This document shows, piece by piece, positions 1 through 7,285 of a DNA stretch of 64,000 bases; the stretch's first letter is position 1; every line of letters begins with the position of its first letter. Location: NCBI RefSeq assembly GCF_002286985.1, contig NZ_NSKC01000008.1, positions 186,001 through 250,000 of the forward strand. The letters are read 5' to 3'. The translations under genes were made by a program, and so were the position numbers. Origin of the DNA: Halorubrum salipaludis (lineage in GTDB: Archaea > Halobacteriota > Halobacteria > Halobacteriales > Haloferacaceae). The notes beneath the pieces were generated by a model. The model was not told the DNA's origin and searched no databases. It saw only the letters and a program-made list of their open reading frames with translations.

Positions 1-1659
1 CCCGTCGGGCGACGAGCGAATGATGTGGAGATCGAACCGGGTCCGCGTGACCTTGCGACGCCCCTCTCGCACCTCGGTCTCGCGGCGCTCGATCCAGATC
101 CGATCGAGGTTGTCGTACTCCAAGATGTCGAGGACCGTCTCCATGTGGTCGTTGAACTCCTCGACGGCGTCCTCCTCGATGCGGTCGACGCGCGTCCGCA
201 GCTCCGTCAGCCGGTCCGCGAGCTCCTCGCGTTCCGCCTGCAGGTCCTCGCGGCGCTCGATCGCGGCCTCGCGCTCGTCGATCTCGTCGTCGATCTCGTC
301 GATCTCGTCTTCGAGCCGCTCGATCCGCAGCTCGATCCCGTTGGCCTCGCGGTGGAGCTCTAACGCCTCGTCGTAGCCGTCGACGTCGATCGACTCGGCC
401 TCCTCCTCCAGCTCCTCGATCTCCGCTTCCTTCGACTCGATCCGATCCTCGAGGTCCGCGATCCGCGACTCGGTCGACTCGATCTCCGTCCCGACCGCGT
501 CGAGCCGCTCCTCGGCGCGCTCGATCTCGCGTCGGGCCTGTTTGATCGACGACTGCTTGTCGGTGAGCTCCTGGATCTCGGCGCGGATCTCGTTGCGCTC
601 GTCGAGCTTGTCCGACCGGAGCTCCCGGAGCCGGTCGAGGGTCGCCTCGATCTGGTCGGTCTCGACCTCGGACCCGCAGGTCCAACAGACCGTCTGGTCG
701 CCCGCGGTCAGCGCGTCGGTCGGGTCGTCGCCGGGCGTCCCCTCGTCGATGTCGATCCCCGAGCCGCTCACCATGTCCTCGTTGAAACCGATGACGCTCC
801 CGAGCTCGTTGACCTCGTCGTCGAGGGAGCGCTTCCGCCGGCGGAGCTCGTCGATCCGACCGGCGAGCCGGTCCGCGTTCTCGTCGGGCTCTTCTGCCTC
901 CTCGACGGTCTCTTGGAGCTCCTCGCGCTCCGCCTTCAGCTCCGCGAGCGTCGAGCGCTCGGTCTCGAGGTCGAACTCCAGGTCGTCGAGGGCGGACCGG
1001 GCGTCGCGCACCCGCTGGAACGCCTCCTCCATCTCCTCTTTGCGCGTGCGGCTCTCCTCGACGCCGGCGTCGAGCTCGTCGAGCTCCTCTCGGACCGACT
1101 CCAGCTCTTCTTGCGCTTCTTCCAGCTCCTCGAGCTTCTCGCGGCGGTCCGCCTCGAGGTCGGGGAGGTCGCGTTCGAGGCTGTCGAGCGTCTCGATCTC
1201 GGACTCCAGCTCGTCGCGTTCGCGCTTGCACTCGCGGATCTCCGCGTCGATCGCGTCGGTGTCGATCGGGCGCATGATGATCTCGCGGAGGTCGTCGCCG
1301 CGGGCCACCGCCCGCCGCGCCTCGTTGTCCTCAAGCAGGAACGCGAACAGGTCGGCAAGCTCCGGGTCGTCGAGGTACGGATCGCCGCCGAAGGCGACGG
1401 AGTCGCCGCGGCGCTGCAGCGTCCGCGTGTACGTCTCGTCGCCGAGTTCGAGCGTCACCTCCCCCTCCTCGGCGTCGCCCTTCAGGGAGCTCTGACGGCT
1501 GCCGAGCCCGGCCATCAGCGCCTGCAGGAAAGAGGTCCGATTCGTCGCGTTTCGCCCGGTCAAGATCGAGACGCCGTCGGGAAGCGTCACCGACGCCTCG
1601 TCGATACCGCCGATGTTTCGAACATCGACGCGGACGGCGGGTTTCGAGATCTGAGCCAT
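1..1659 (-). CDS. Archaea-specific SMC-related coiled-coil ATPase, C-terminus outside window
   Basis: At least 553 residues; the reading frame runs off the left edge without a stop, so the C-terminal ATPase lobe is missing here. The start ATG at 1659 gives MAQISKPAVRVDVRNIGG, an SMC/Rad50-type N-terminal lobe. The P-loop is degenerate: GRNATNRTS (residues 35-43) has Asn-Arg where Gly-Lys is usual. A long Glu/Arg-rich coiled coil follows, broken near residues 325-328 by C-W-T-C, which resembles the zinc hook of Rad50. A second coiled coil then leads back. Haloarchaea have a family of such SMC-related proteins (Sph), and in Haloferax one member is encoded beside the rod-shape factor gene rdfA. 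That partner would be off the left edge and cannot be checked. Likely role: DNA or cell-shape related SMC-like protein, by family only. Confidence 0.85.
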   Translation of the reverse strand, partial: MAQISKPAVRVDVRNIGGIDEASVTLPDGVSILTGRNATNRTSFLQALMAGLGSRQSSLKGDAEEGEVTLELGDETYTRTLQRRGDSVAFGGDPYLDDPELADLFAFLLEDNEARRAVARGDDLREIIMRPIDTDAIDAEIRECKRERDELESEIETLDSLERDLPDLEADRREKLEELEEAQEELESVREELDELDAGVEESRTRKEEMEEAFQRVRDARSALDDLEFDLETERSTLAELKAEREELQETVEEAEEPDENADRLAGRIDELRRRKRSLDDEVNELGSVIGFNEDMVSGSGIDIDEGTPGDDPTDALTAGDQTVCWTCGSEVETDQIEATLDRLRELRSDKLDERNEIRAEIQELTDKQSSIKQARREIERAEERLDAVGTEIESTESRIADLEDRIESKEAEIEELEEEAESIDVDGYDEALELHREANGIELRIERLEDEIDEIDDEIDEREAAIERREDLQAEREELADRLTELRTRVDRIEEDAVEEFNDHMETVLDILEYDNLDRIWIERRETEVREGRRKVTRTRFDLHIIRSSPDG

Positions 1660-2445
1660 CGATATGGTTCGAGAAGGGTGGTCAGAGTGTTAAGTGTATC
1701 CTTCCCTCACGAGTCGCGGTATTTCGAATCGAGCGCGTCTGCGTCGCTCCGCCGAACCGAAGTCGCTCCCGATCGAACGATACCGCCTCCGCGAATAGAT
1801 ACTATTTCTGATGTGTTAGAACTAACATAAGACCAGACAAATATTCTCCGACGGAGCCGATCCATCGGTCCGACGGGGTGTCGAAGCGATCTCTCGAAGC
1901 GCTCACGGGTCCCGTCAATCACGGCGGTGAAGGCGTTCGACGTTTCACTCGGGGCGTATTCGTCCTCTGTCGGCGGAGAGCGGATTCGGCCACTGGTCAC
2001 AACTCCCTCCGTGTGGGCGTCGGTACGAGGGTCGAAAACGTATCACATCCTCTCACGGAAGACGGGTTCCACGCCGTCCCGGTTTCCACGCTCGCCGCGA
2101 GCGTCGCCTTTCGTCCGCAGTAAACCGATTGGTGAGGACCGACGACGGGAGCTGCCGGCGTTGTTGAGCGCCGTCTTCGCCGACTCTCTCGCCGATCGCG
2201 GCGCCGTTCGGACTTCGATCGATCCCCTGCGGTCGATCCCGCTCCGGGACGAACTGCGAACTCTGTGTCAGGCCCATTATATATCAAAATAAGATATAAT
2301 ATTGGAAACAGAGAGGACGGAAAACGGATCGGGTTCACGAGCAACCGCAGCGGTTTCCCGATTTTCCCGGACTTCCGCGTCAACACGGGAGGACCGTCGG
2401 CGAGCGATCCGAACCGCTTCCTTCCCTCGCGTCTCACGTTCGGAC
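1660..2445. other. Long intergenic region without a convincing gene
   Basis: Holds the upstream region of the SMC-related gene and of the methyltransferase at 2446. Two AT-rich inverted repeats stand out: TGTTAG-AA-CTAACA at 1814-1827 and TATATC-7 nt-GATATA at 2280-2298. Short open frames exist on both strands, but none shows a recognisable domain. It could include a decayed gene; nothing firm can be called. Confidence 0.5.
1814..1827. promoter_or_regulatory. Perfect 14-bp palindrome, possible operator
   Basis: TGTTAG-AA-CTAACA is perfectly symmetric and lies in AT-rich DNA about 155 bp before the SMC-related start codon. Dyad sites of this size are typical of dimeric archaeal regulators. 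No factor is identified. Confidence 0.25.
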
Positions 2446-3039
2446 ATGGACCGTTTCCAGAACACGGGACAGCCGGACTGGGACTGGTGGGGTCGGGTGT
2501 GGCCGACGCCGGGCGCCACCCTCCGGCGGCTGGGGCTCTCGCCCGGGGACCGCGTCGTCGAGATCGGCAGCGGGAACGGCTACTTCGCGCTGCCCGCCGC
2601 GCGGATCGCCGACCCGGCGACGGCCTACGCCGTCGACGTCGACGGGTCGCTGCTCGCCGAGCTCGACGCGCTCGCGGCGGACCAAGGGATCGACAACGTC
2701 GCGACCGTCGAGGGGGACGCGCGGGTCCTCCCGGAGCTGCTCCCCGAGCCCGCGGAGTTCGCGCTGCTCGCGAACGCGTTCCACGGGATCGGGGACCGCG
2801 CCGCGTTCGTCGAGGGGGTCGCCGACGCGCTGGCTTCCGACGGCCGGTTCGTCGTGGTGAACTGGCGCGACCTACCGCGCGAGGAGACGACGATCGGCGG
2901 CGAGCCGCGGGGGCCGCCCACCGAGCTGCGGCTTCCGTCGGAGGCGACACGGCGAGCCGTGGAGGAGGCGAGCGACCTGCGTCTCGTCCGGGAGGTCGAC
3001 CTCCCGCCGTACCACTACGGGCTCGTCTTCGAGCGCTGA
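2446..3039 (+). CDS. Class I SAM-dependent methyltransferase
   Basis: 197 residues, starting at ATG 2446 (MDRFQNTGQPDWDWW). An in-frame upstream extension to 2302 is rejected because it is low-complexity and lies upstream of the conserved start. The SAM-binding motif I is EIGSGNGYFALP near residues 39-50. The acidic motif II end AVDVD and a later FVVVNWRD strand fit a Rossmann-fold methyltransferase. The N-terminal WDWWGRVWPTPG stretch is seen in small haloarchaeal methyltransferases of unknown substrate. It is convergent with the zinc-ribbon gene, only 22 bp away. The substrate cannot be predicted. Confidence 0.8.
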   Translation: MDRFQNTGQPDWDWWGRVWPTPGATLRRLGLSPGDRVVEIGSGNGYFALPAARIADPATAYAVDVDGSLLAELDALAADQGIDNVATVEGDARVLPELLPEPAEFALLANAFHGIGDRAAFVEGVADALASDGRFVVVNWRDLPREETTIGGEPRGPPTELRLPSEATRRAVEEASDLRLVREVDLPPYHYGLVFER

Positions 3040-3061
3040 GAGCGCGGAGAGAGGAGGAAAG

Positions 3062-3757
3062 TCAGTCCAGCGCCGCCAGCGCCTCCGCCGCCTCGCGCGC
3101 CGCCTGCAGGTGGTCGCGGGCGCGCCGAGGGTCGTCCGTCTCCTCGGCCGCGCGGGCGAACCGGGTCAGCGTCCGCGTCAGCGACGCGCGGGCGTCGGCG
3201 ACGGTTCCCGAGTCGGCAGGCTCGGCCGGCGGCGTCGCGCTCGCCCCGTCGCGCGGCGCCTCGGCGGTCGACGGGGACGAGGCCGCGTTCGAGGCGGCGG
3301 CGTTCCGATCCGTCGCGTTCCGACTCGCGTTCGGGGAGGTCGCCTGTCCCGCAGTCGGAGACCCCGACGCGTCTCGGTCTTCTCCCTGCGACGGGCGCTC
3401 GTCGCTGTCCCGGGTCTTCACGACCTTCCGCGGCGCGTTCCCCGCCCCTTCCAGGTCCGCGGCCTGGGCGCCCCCCGGGGAGTTGCCGCGCGCGCCTTTG
3501 CCCTGCACGCCCTTACCCTGCGTGTCCTTGCCCTGCGCACCCTCACCCGATCCGGTCGCCTGACACGTCGGGCAGAACTCCTGTCCGTCGTGGCGGAAGA
3601 TGGGGTCGCCGCAGTCGTCGCAGTGGCGGTTCGTCATCGTCGCGCCCTGCAACAGCAGCTCGGACATCCGCTGAGTGTGTTCGCGCTTCTGTTCGTCCTC
3701 CGCGAACTTCTCGCGGAGCTTCTCGCGTTCGGCCTCCTTGTCGAACCCGTCGCTCAT
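3062..3757 (-). CDS. Zinc-ribbon protein of the Sjogren syndrome/scleroderma autoantigen 1 (p27) family
   Basis: 231 residues from ATG 3757 (MSDGFDKEAERE). A charged N-terminal helix leads into RMSELLLQGATMTNRHCDDC, then a Cys4 zinc ribbon (CDDCGDPIFRHDGQEFCPTC, about residues 45-64). That is the Auto_anti-p27 signature. The middle is low complexity, with repeated QGKG and Ala/Ser/Thr stretches, and the C-terminus is a helical segment (RRARDHLQAAREAAEAL). The longer open frame starting at 3784 adds nine unsupported residues. Function in archaea is not established; zinc binding is inferred from the motif. Confidence 0.8.
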   Translation of the reverse strand: MSDGFDKEAEREKLREKFAEDEQKREHTQRMSELLLQGATMTNRHCDDCGDPIFRHDGQEFCPTCQATGSGEGAQGKDTQGKGVQGKGARGNSPGGAQAADLEGAGNAPRKVVKTRDSDERPSQGEDRDASGSPTAGQATSPNASRNATDRNAAASNAASSPSTAEAPRDGASATPPAEPADSGTVADARASLTRTLTRFARAAEETDDPRRARDHLQAAREAAEALAALD

Positions 3758-3842
3758 ATGCGGATGAACGTGGTTCACGAGCAAAAGTCCGGTGGGCTCG
3801 GGACGGGAGCGGAGCAGGGGTGTCGGGGCGTCTCGGACGACC

Positions 3843-4265
3843 CTACTCCTCGGTCTTCGTCCGGTCGTCGGGGTCGAGCTCGCCGCGGTGGATCTTCGAG
3901 CCGTCCTGCGCGACCTGTCGACCGAGCACCGCGCACTTCACGCGCATCGGGGAGATGTCGACGCCGAGCATCTCGGTGATGTCGTCGGTGTCGAGCTCCT
4001 CGAGCTCCTCGATCGACATCCCGTGGAGCCGCTCGGAGAGCATGCTCGCCGAGGCCATCGAGATGGCGCAGCCGTCGCCGGTGAACCGCACCGCCTCGAT
4101 CTCCTCTTCCGCGTCGTCGAGGGCGACCTGCATCCGGATCGTGTCGCCGCAGGAGGGATTCTCGCCGACGTGCGTGAAGTCGGGGTCCTCGAGCTCCCCG
4201 TAGTTGCGCGGATTCTTGTAGTGGTCGAGGATCTGCTGTCGGTACATGTCCGAGCCCAGTCCCAT
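3843..4265 (-). CDS. sufU: SUF-type Fe-S cluster assembly protein SufU (NifU-like)
   Basis: 140 residues from ATG 4265. Conserved cysteines are C39 (PSCGDT), C66 (GDGCAIS) and C111 (VKCAVLG), the three metal/sulfur ligands of SufU, with Asp41 beside the first. YRQQILDHYKNPRNYG at the N-terminus is the family signature. SufU accepts persulfide sulfur from SufS, which is encoded just upstream on the same strand (5220-6497), with the receiver-like gene 4346-4903 between them. A TATA-like CTTTTGACT at 4291-4299 sits 26-34 bp before the start, so it may have its own promoter. Confidence 0.92.
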   Translation of the reverse strand: MGLGSDMYRQQILDHYKNPRNYGELEDPDFTHVGENPSCGDTIRMQVALDDAEEEIEAVRFTGDGCAISMASASMLSERLHGMSIEELEELDTDDITEMLGVDISPMRVKCAVLGRQVAQDGSKIHRGELDPDDRTKTEE

Positions 4266-4345
4266 ATCGCTCTCAGGTAGGCCGGTGCGAGTCAAAAGGG
4301 TTCCGTCGCTCGCGACGCGTCGAGCCGGCGACGAGAGACCGGTGA

Positions 4346-4903
4346 CTACTCTTCCGATTGAGACGCTTTCACGGACGAGCTCGGCCTGTCCGGTGAGACC
4401 GTGGTCGCGGTGCGACTGGCCCGGGACCCGTCGCCGACGAGCCCGCCGAGCCGCTCGAGGATCCGGTCGTACTGGCCGCGCTCCGGCCGCTTCGGGAAGT
4501 AGGCGTCCGCACCGGCCGCGAGCGTTCGCGCCTCCGTCTCCCGCTCGCGGCACGTGGTGTGGAACACGACCGGAACGTCGATGCCCCGCCCCCGGATCCG
4601 GTCGACCAGATCGACGCCGGAGCCGTCCGGAAGCCGCTGTTCGGTTACGACGCAGTCGGCCGCGTCGACCGCGCCGAGCGCCGCTTCCATCCCGTCGACC
4701 GATCGAACCGCGAACCCGTCGGCGAAGCGCTCCGCGAACGTCGTCAGCAGCTCGGCGGAGCGCGCGTCGGGCTCGACGTGAAGGATAACGACGGGACCGC
4801 CGTCTTCCCCGGAGCCGCCGTCGGCGGCGACGGGGGTGTCCGTTTCGACGGGGGTGTCACTTTGGGCGTCCGACGCGGTGGAAGGACGTGTGGAATTCGT
4901 CAT
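4346..4903 (-). CDS. Receiver-like (CheY-fold) protein with Glu at the phosphoacceptor site
   Basis: 185 residues from ATG 4903. Residues 1-36 are a disordered acidic, Thr-rich tail; about 38-150 form a receiver domain. The usual acidic pair is E44 and D46 (HVEPD). The phosphoacceptor position is E88 in CVVTEQRLPDG, where related haloarchaeal receivers have Asp. The conserved Thr (FHTT) and Lys138 (FPKRP) are kept. Glu cannot be phosphorylated in the normal way and may mimic the active state. There is no output domain; the C-terminal tail is Ser-rich. It lies between sufS and sufU, but a 316-bp gap separates it from sufS, so linkage to Fe-S assembly is only positional. Confidence 0.7.
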   Translation of the reverse strand: MTNSTRPSTASDAQSDTPVETDTPVAADGGSGEDGGPVVILHVEPDARSAELLTTFAERFADGFAVRSVDGMEAALGAVDAADCVVTEQRLPDGSGVDLVDRIRGRGIDVPVVFHTTCRERETEARTLAAGADAYFPKRPERGQYDRILERLGGLVGDGSRASRTATTVSPDRPSSSVKASQSEE

Positions 4904-5219
4904 AGGCTGGTGATACCGGCGCAACGCCGTCGGAAACTATCGGAGGAGGTGCTCTGGGAACGGTCGTCACCGTTCGTCACCCGCGATCGGTTCGTTACCC
5001 GCGATCGGTTCGTCATGATGATTCGGCCATCGGGCCCCGTACACGTATAAGAAGAAGATACTCAGCCCGAATTTGGGCGGATTAAGCCGGTTTAACCGTC
5101 GAGTGTCGCCGTCGTGTAGAGTCGTCAGCAACCAGCCGCCGTCCGACGGTTTCGGCGCGCCCTCGCGGAGCCGAGAGACGGATCGCAGAGCGAGGCTCGG
5201 AGATCGCCGCGATGCGGCG
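4904..5219. other. Intergenic region with an 18-bp tandem repeat
   Basis: Gap between sufS and the receiver-like gene. ACCCGCGATCGGTTCGT occurs twice, at 4979-4995 and 4997-5013. A TATA-like element reading leftward (CTTATACG, 5043-5050) could start a transcript for 4903 with a leader that includes the repeats. No coding potential is seen. Confidence 0.5.
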
Positions 5220-6497
5220 TCAGGCGAACAGGTCGCGCGCCTCGCCGACGGCCTCGACCAGCGCGTCGACCTCCTCGACGGTGTTGTAGAGGTAGAAGGA
5301 GGCGCGCGCGGAGGCCGCGACGCCGAGCTCGTCGTGGAGCGGCTGGGTGCAGTGGTCGCCCGCGCGGATCGCCACCCCGTAGTCGTTGAGGATGCTGGAG
5401 AGGTCGTGGGCGTGGACGCCCTCGACGTTGAACGCGACGAGCCCGCCGCGGTCGTGGCCCGGCGGCCCGTAGATCTCCACGCCGCCGAGGTCGGTCAGCT
5501 CGTCGTAGGCGTACTCGGCAAGCAGGTCCTCGTGGGCCTGCACGTTCTCCATGCCGATCTCCTCGAGGTACTCGATCGCGGCGGCAAAGGCGATCCCCTG
5601 CGCGATCGACGGCGTGCCGGCCTCGAACTTCCACGGGAGGTCCTCCCACGTGGAGTCCTCGAAGGAGACGCGCCGGATCATGTCGCCGCCGTAGAGGTAC
5701 GGCTGCATCTCCGCCAAGATCTCCTCGCGGCCGTACAGCGCCCCGATGCCGGTCGGCCCGCACATCTTGTGCGCCGAGAAGGCGAGGAAGTCGACGCCGA
5801 GGTCCTCGACGTCGACCGGCCGGGTCGGCACCGACTGCGCGCCGTCGGCGAAGACGTACGCGTCGTGGTCGTGGGCCATCGCCGCGATCTCCGGGATCGG
5901 GTTGACGGTGCCCAGCGTGTTCGAGACGTGGACGACCGACACCATCCGCGTGTCGTCGTCGATGCACTCGGCGGCGTGCTCCATGTCGAGCCGCCCCTCG
6001 TCGGTCACCTCGATGAACCGCACGTCCGCCCCCGTCTTCTTGCCGATCTGCTGCCACGTGACCAGCGACGCGTGGTGTTCCATCTGCGTGAGGACGACGT
6101 TGTCCTCGGGGCCGAGCTCGTCGAGCCCCCACGCGTAGGCGACGAGGTTCATCGCCTCCGTGGTGTTCTTCGTGAAGACGATCTCCTCGCGGCCCGACGC
6201 GCCGACGAAGTCGGCGACGGTGTCGTGGGCCTGCTCGTAGGCGACGGACGCCTCCTGGCTCAGCTGGTGGATCCCGCGATGGACGTTGGCGTTGTAGCCG
6301 CGGTAGTAGTCCGCGATCGTGTCGACGACCGGGTCCGGCGTGTGCGAGGTCGCCGCGCTGTCGAGGTAGACGAGCGGGGTGTCGTCGCCCGGCCCCTCGC
6401 CCGGCGTCTCCGGATCGCCGCCGACCAACCGATCGAGGATCGGGAAGTCGGCGCGGACGGCCTCGACGTCGAACGGGTACTGTTCCTGAACTCCCAT
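5220..6497 (-). CDS. sufS: Cysteine desulfurase SufS
   Basis: 425 residues from ATG 6497 (MGVQEQYPFDVEAVRADF). Fold-type I PLP enzyme: YLDSAATSHTP near the N-terminus, the PLP lysine K244 in FSAHKMCGPTGIG, and the active-site cysteine C383 in RAGDHCTQP, the SufS-type loop. Length is normal for SufS. It removes sulfur from cysteine and passes it to SufU (3843-4265) for Fe-S cluster assembly. The open frame continues upstream to 6683, but that part has no similarity to the family and is left out. Confidence 0.95.
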   Translation of the reverse strand: MGVQEQYPFDVEAVRADFPILDRLVGGDPETPGEGPGDDTPLVYLDSAATSHTPDPVVDTIADYYRGYNANVHRGIHQLSQEASVAYEQAHDTVADFVGASGREEIVFTKNTTEAMNLVAYAWGLDELGPEDNVVLTQMEHHASLVTWQQIGKKTGADVRFIEVTDEGRLDMEHAAECIDDDTRMVSVVHVSNTLGTVNPIPEIAAMAHDHDAYVFADGAQSVPTRPVDVEDLGVDFLAFSAHKMCGPTGIGALYGREEILAEMQPYLYGGDMIRRVSFEDSTWEDLPWKFEAGTPSIAQGIAFAAAIEYLEEIGMENVQAHEDLLAEYAYDELTDLGGVEIYGPPGHDRGGLVAFNVEGVHAHDLSSILNDYGVAIRAGDHCTQPLHDELGVAASARASFYLYNTVEEVDALVEAVGEARDLFA

Positions 6498-6738
6498 TAC
6501 CCGGATCTGGGGCCCGAGCACTAACACACCTTCGGTCCGGTACGTGTTGCCAGTGTCTCGGAGGAGAGTCGGTGACCCCCGGCGCTGGTTCGAAGTTATA
6601 CCCTCTGTCACGATCTCTGGTACAAGAGAGTACGTTTCGTGCGTTCTGCGAAATACGAGGAACAGCGTTCCCGGTTGTGTCAAAATGTTATGCGGCAGAT
6701 ATCATCGTCTGAAACAGCCGATCGATGAGACCTGCTTC
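6498..6738. other. Intergenic segment between sufS and repeat element copy 1
   Basis: About 240 bp of lower-GC DNA with no gene. It should contain the sufS promoter; the nearest AT-rich box is AGTTATAC near 6593-6600, which is rather far from the start codon, so the promoter is not certain. Confidence 0.4.
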
Positions 6739-7189
6739 TTGATCGATAGCGGGAGTGAGTCCCGCAAATCGGTGGGGACGATACGGTATTTAAATAGCTG
6801 TGAGCGACAGGGATGATCGCTTATAAAGGACGCCGCGGTGGCGTGCGCCTCCGAGCGGGCCAAAGGTCCGCGAGGAGACCGCACGAGGGAGTCGGCGGCG
6901 ACCAACGGGAGCCGCCGACGAGGCTGGGGAGGCGTGAGGCTGCGGTTGCTGTGCGGGGTGGGGATCAAAGGGGCAGGCGTGAGGCGCCCAGAGGCGATGT
7001 AAGCACCGCAGGAACGAGTGGAACGAGTGACGAGGAGCGCAGCGAGTGTCTGGGCGCCTCACGCCTGGGGCTTTGCAGGTCTTCACCGCAACACCGTCGA
7101 TCACTTATAAACAGCCGACAGCAACACCACAACTCCACTTATAAACAACCGAACAGCCAATTTGCGAGACTCACTCCCGCAATCGCTCA
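6739..7189 (+). repeat. Structured multi-copy element, copy 1 (intact, terminal inverted repeats)
   Basis: Terminal inverted repeats: GCGGGAGTGAGTCCCGCAAA starting at 6749, and its near-exact reverse complement ending at 7180, with weaker similarity outward to about 6739 and 7189. Inside, in order: TTTAAA (6788-6793) and CTTATAAA (6820-6827); hairpin 1 (about 6848-6880); hairpin 2 (arms 6891-6899 and 6911-6919); a conserved box GAGGCTGGGGAGGCGTGAGG at 6920-6939; hairpin 3 (perfect 19-bp arms 6974-6992 and 7049-7067, closed by CAAAG-GGG and GGG-CTTTG); and two CTTATAAAC boxes near 7104 and 7138. It lies between the divergent sufS and the histidine kinase. Short open frames inside overlap the hairpins and are not conserved as proteins among copies. 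Confidence 0.85.
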
Positions 7190-7285
7190 CCACTGCGTCT
7201 GTGCTGAGCGCTTCATGAGTTCCCCGAAGATTGTGTTTATCGTGCACACAGATACTTAACGCTGAGTCGTTCATTTCGACCATCT

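Noticed and set aside
1878-2277. Short open frames in the 1660-2445 gap on both strands
   Set aside because: They overlap each other, lack conserved domains or good start signals, and none has a convincing codon pattern.
6498-6683. Longer start for SufS
   Set aside because: The extra 62 residues do not belong to the cysteine desulfurase fold; the ATG at 6497 gives a normal-length enzyme.
6790-7104. Open frames inside repeat copies (also near 16343-16615 and 61697-62020)
   Set aside because: They run through the hairpins, are not conserved in frame across all six copies, and have no protein features. The DNA structure, not the translation, is conserved.
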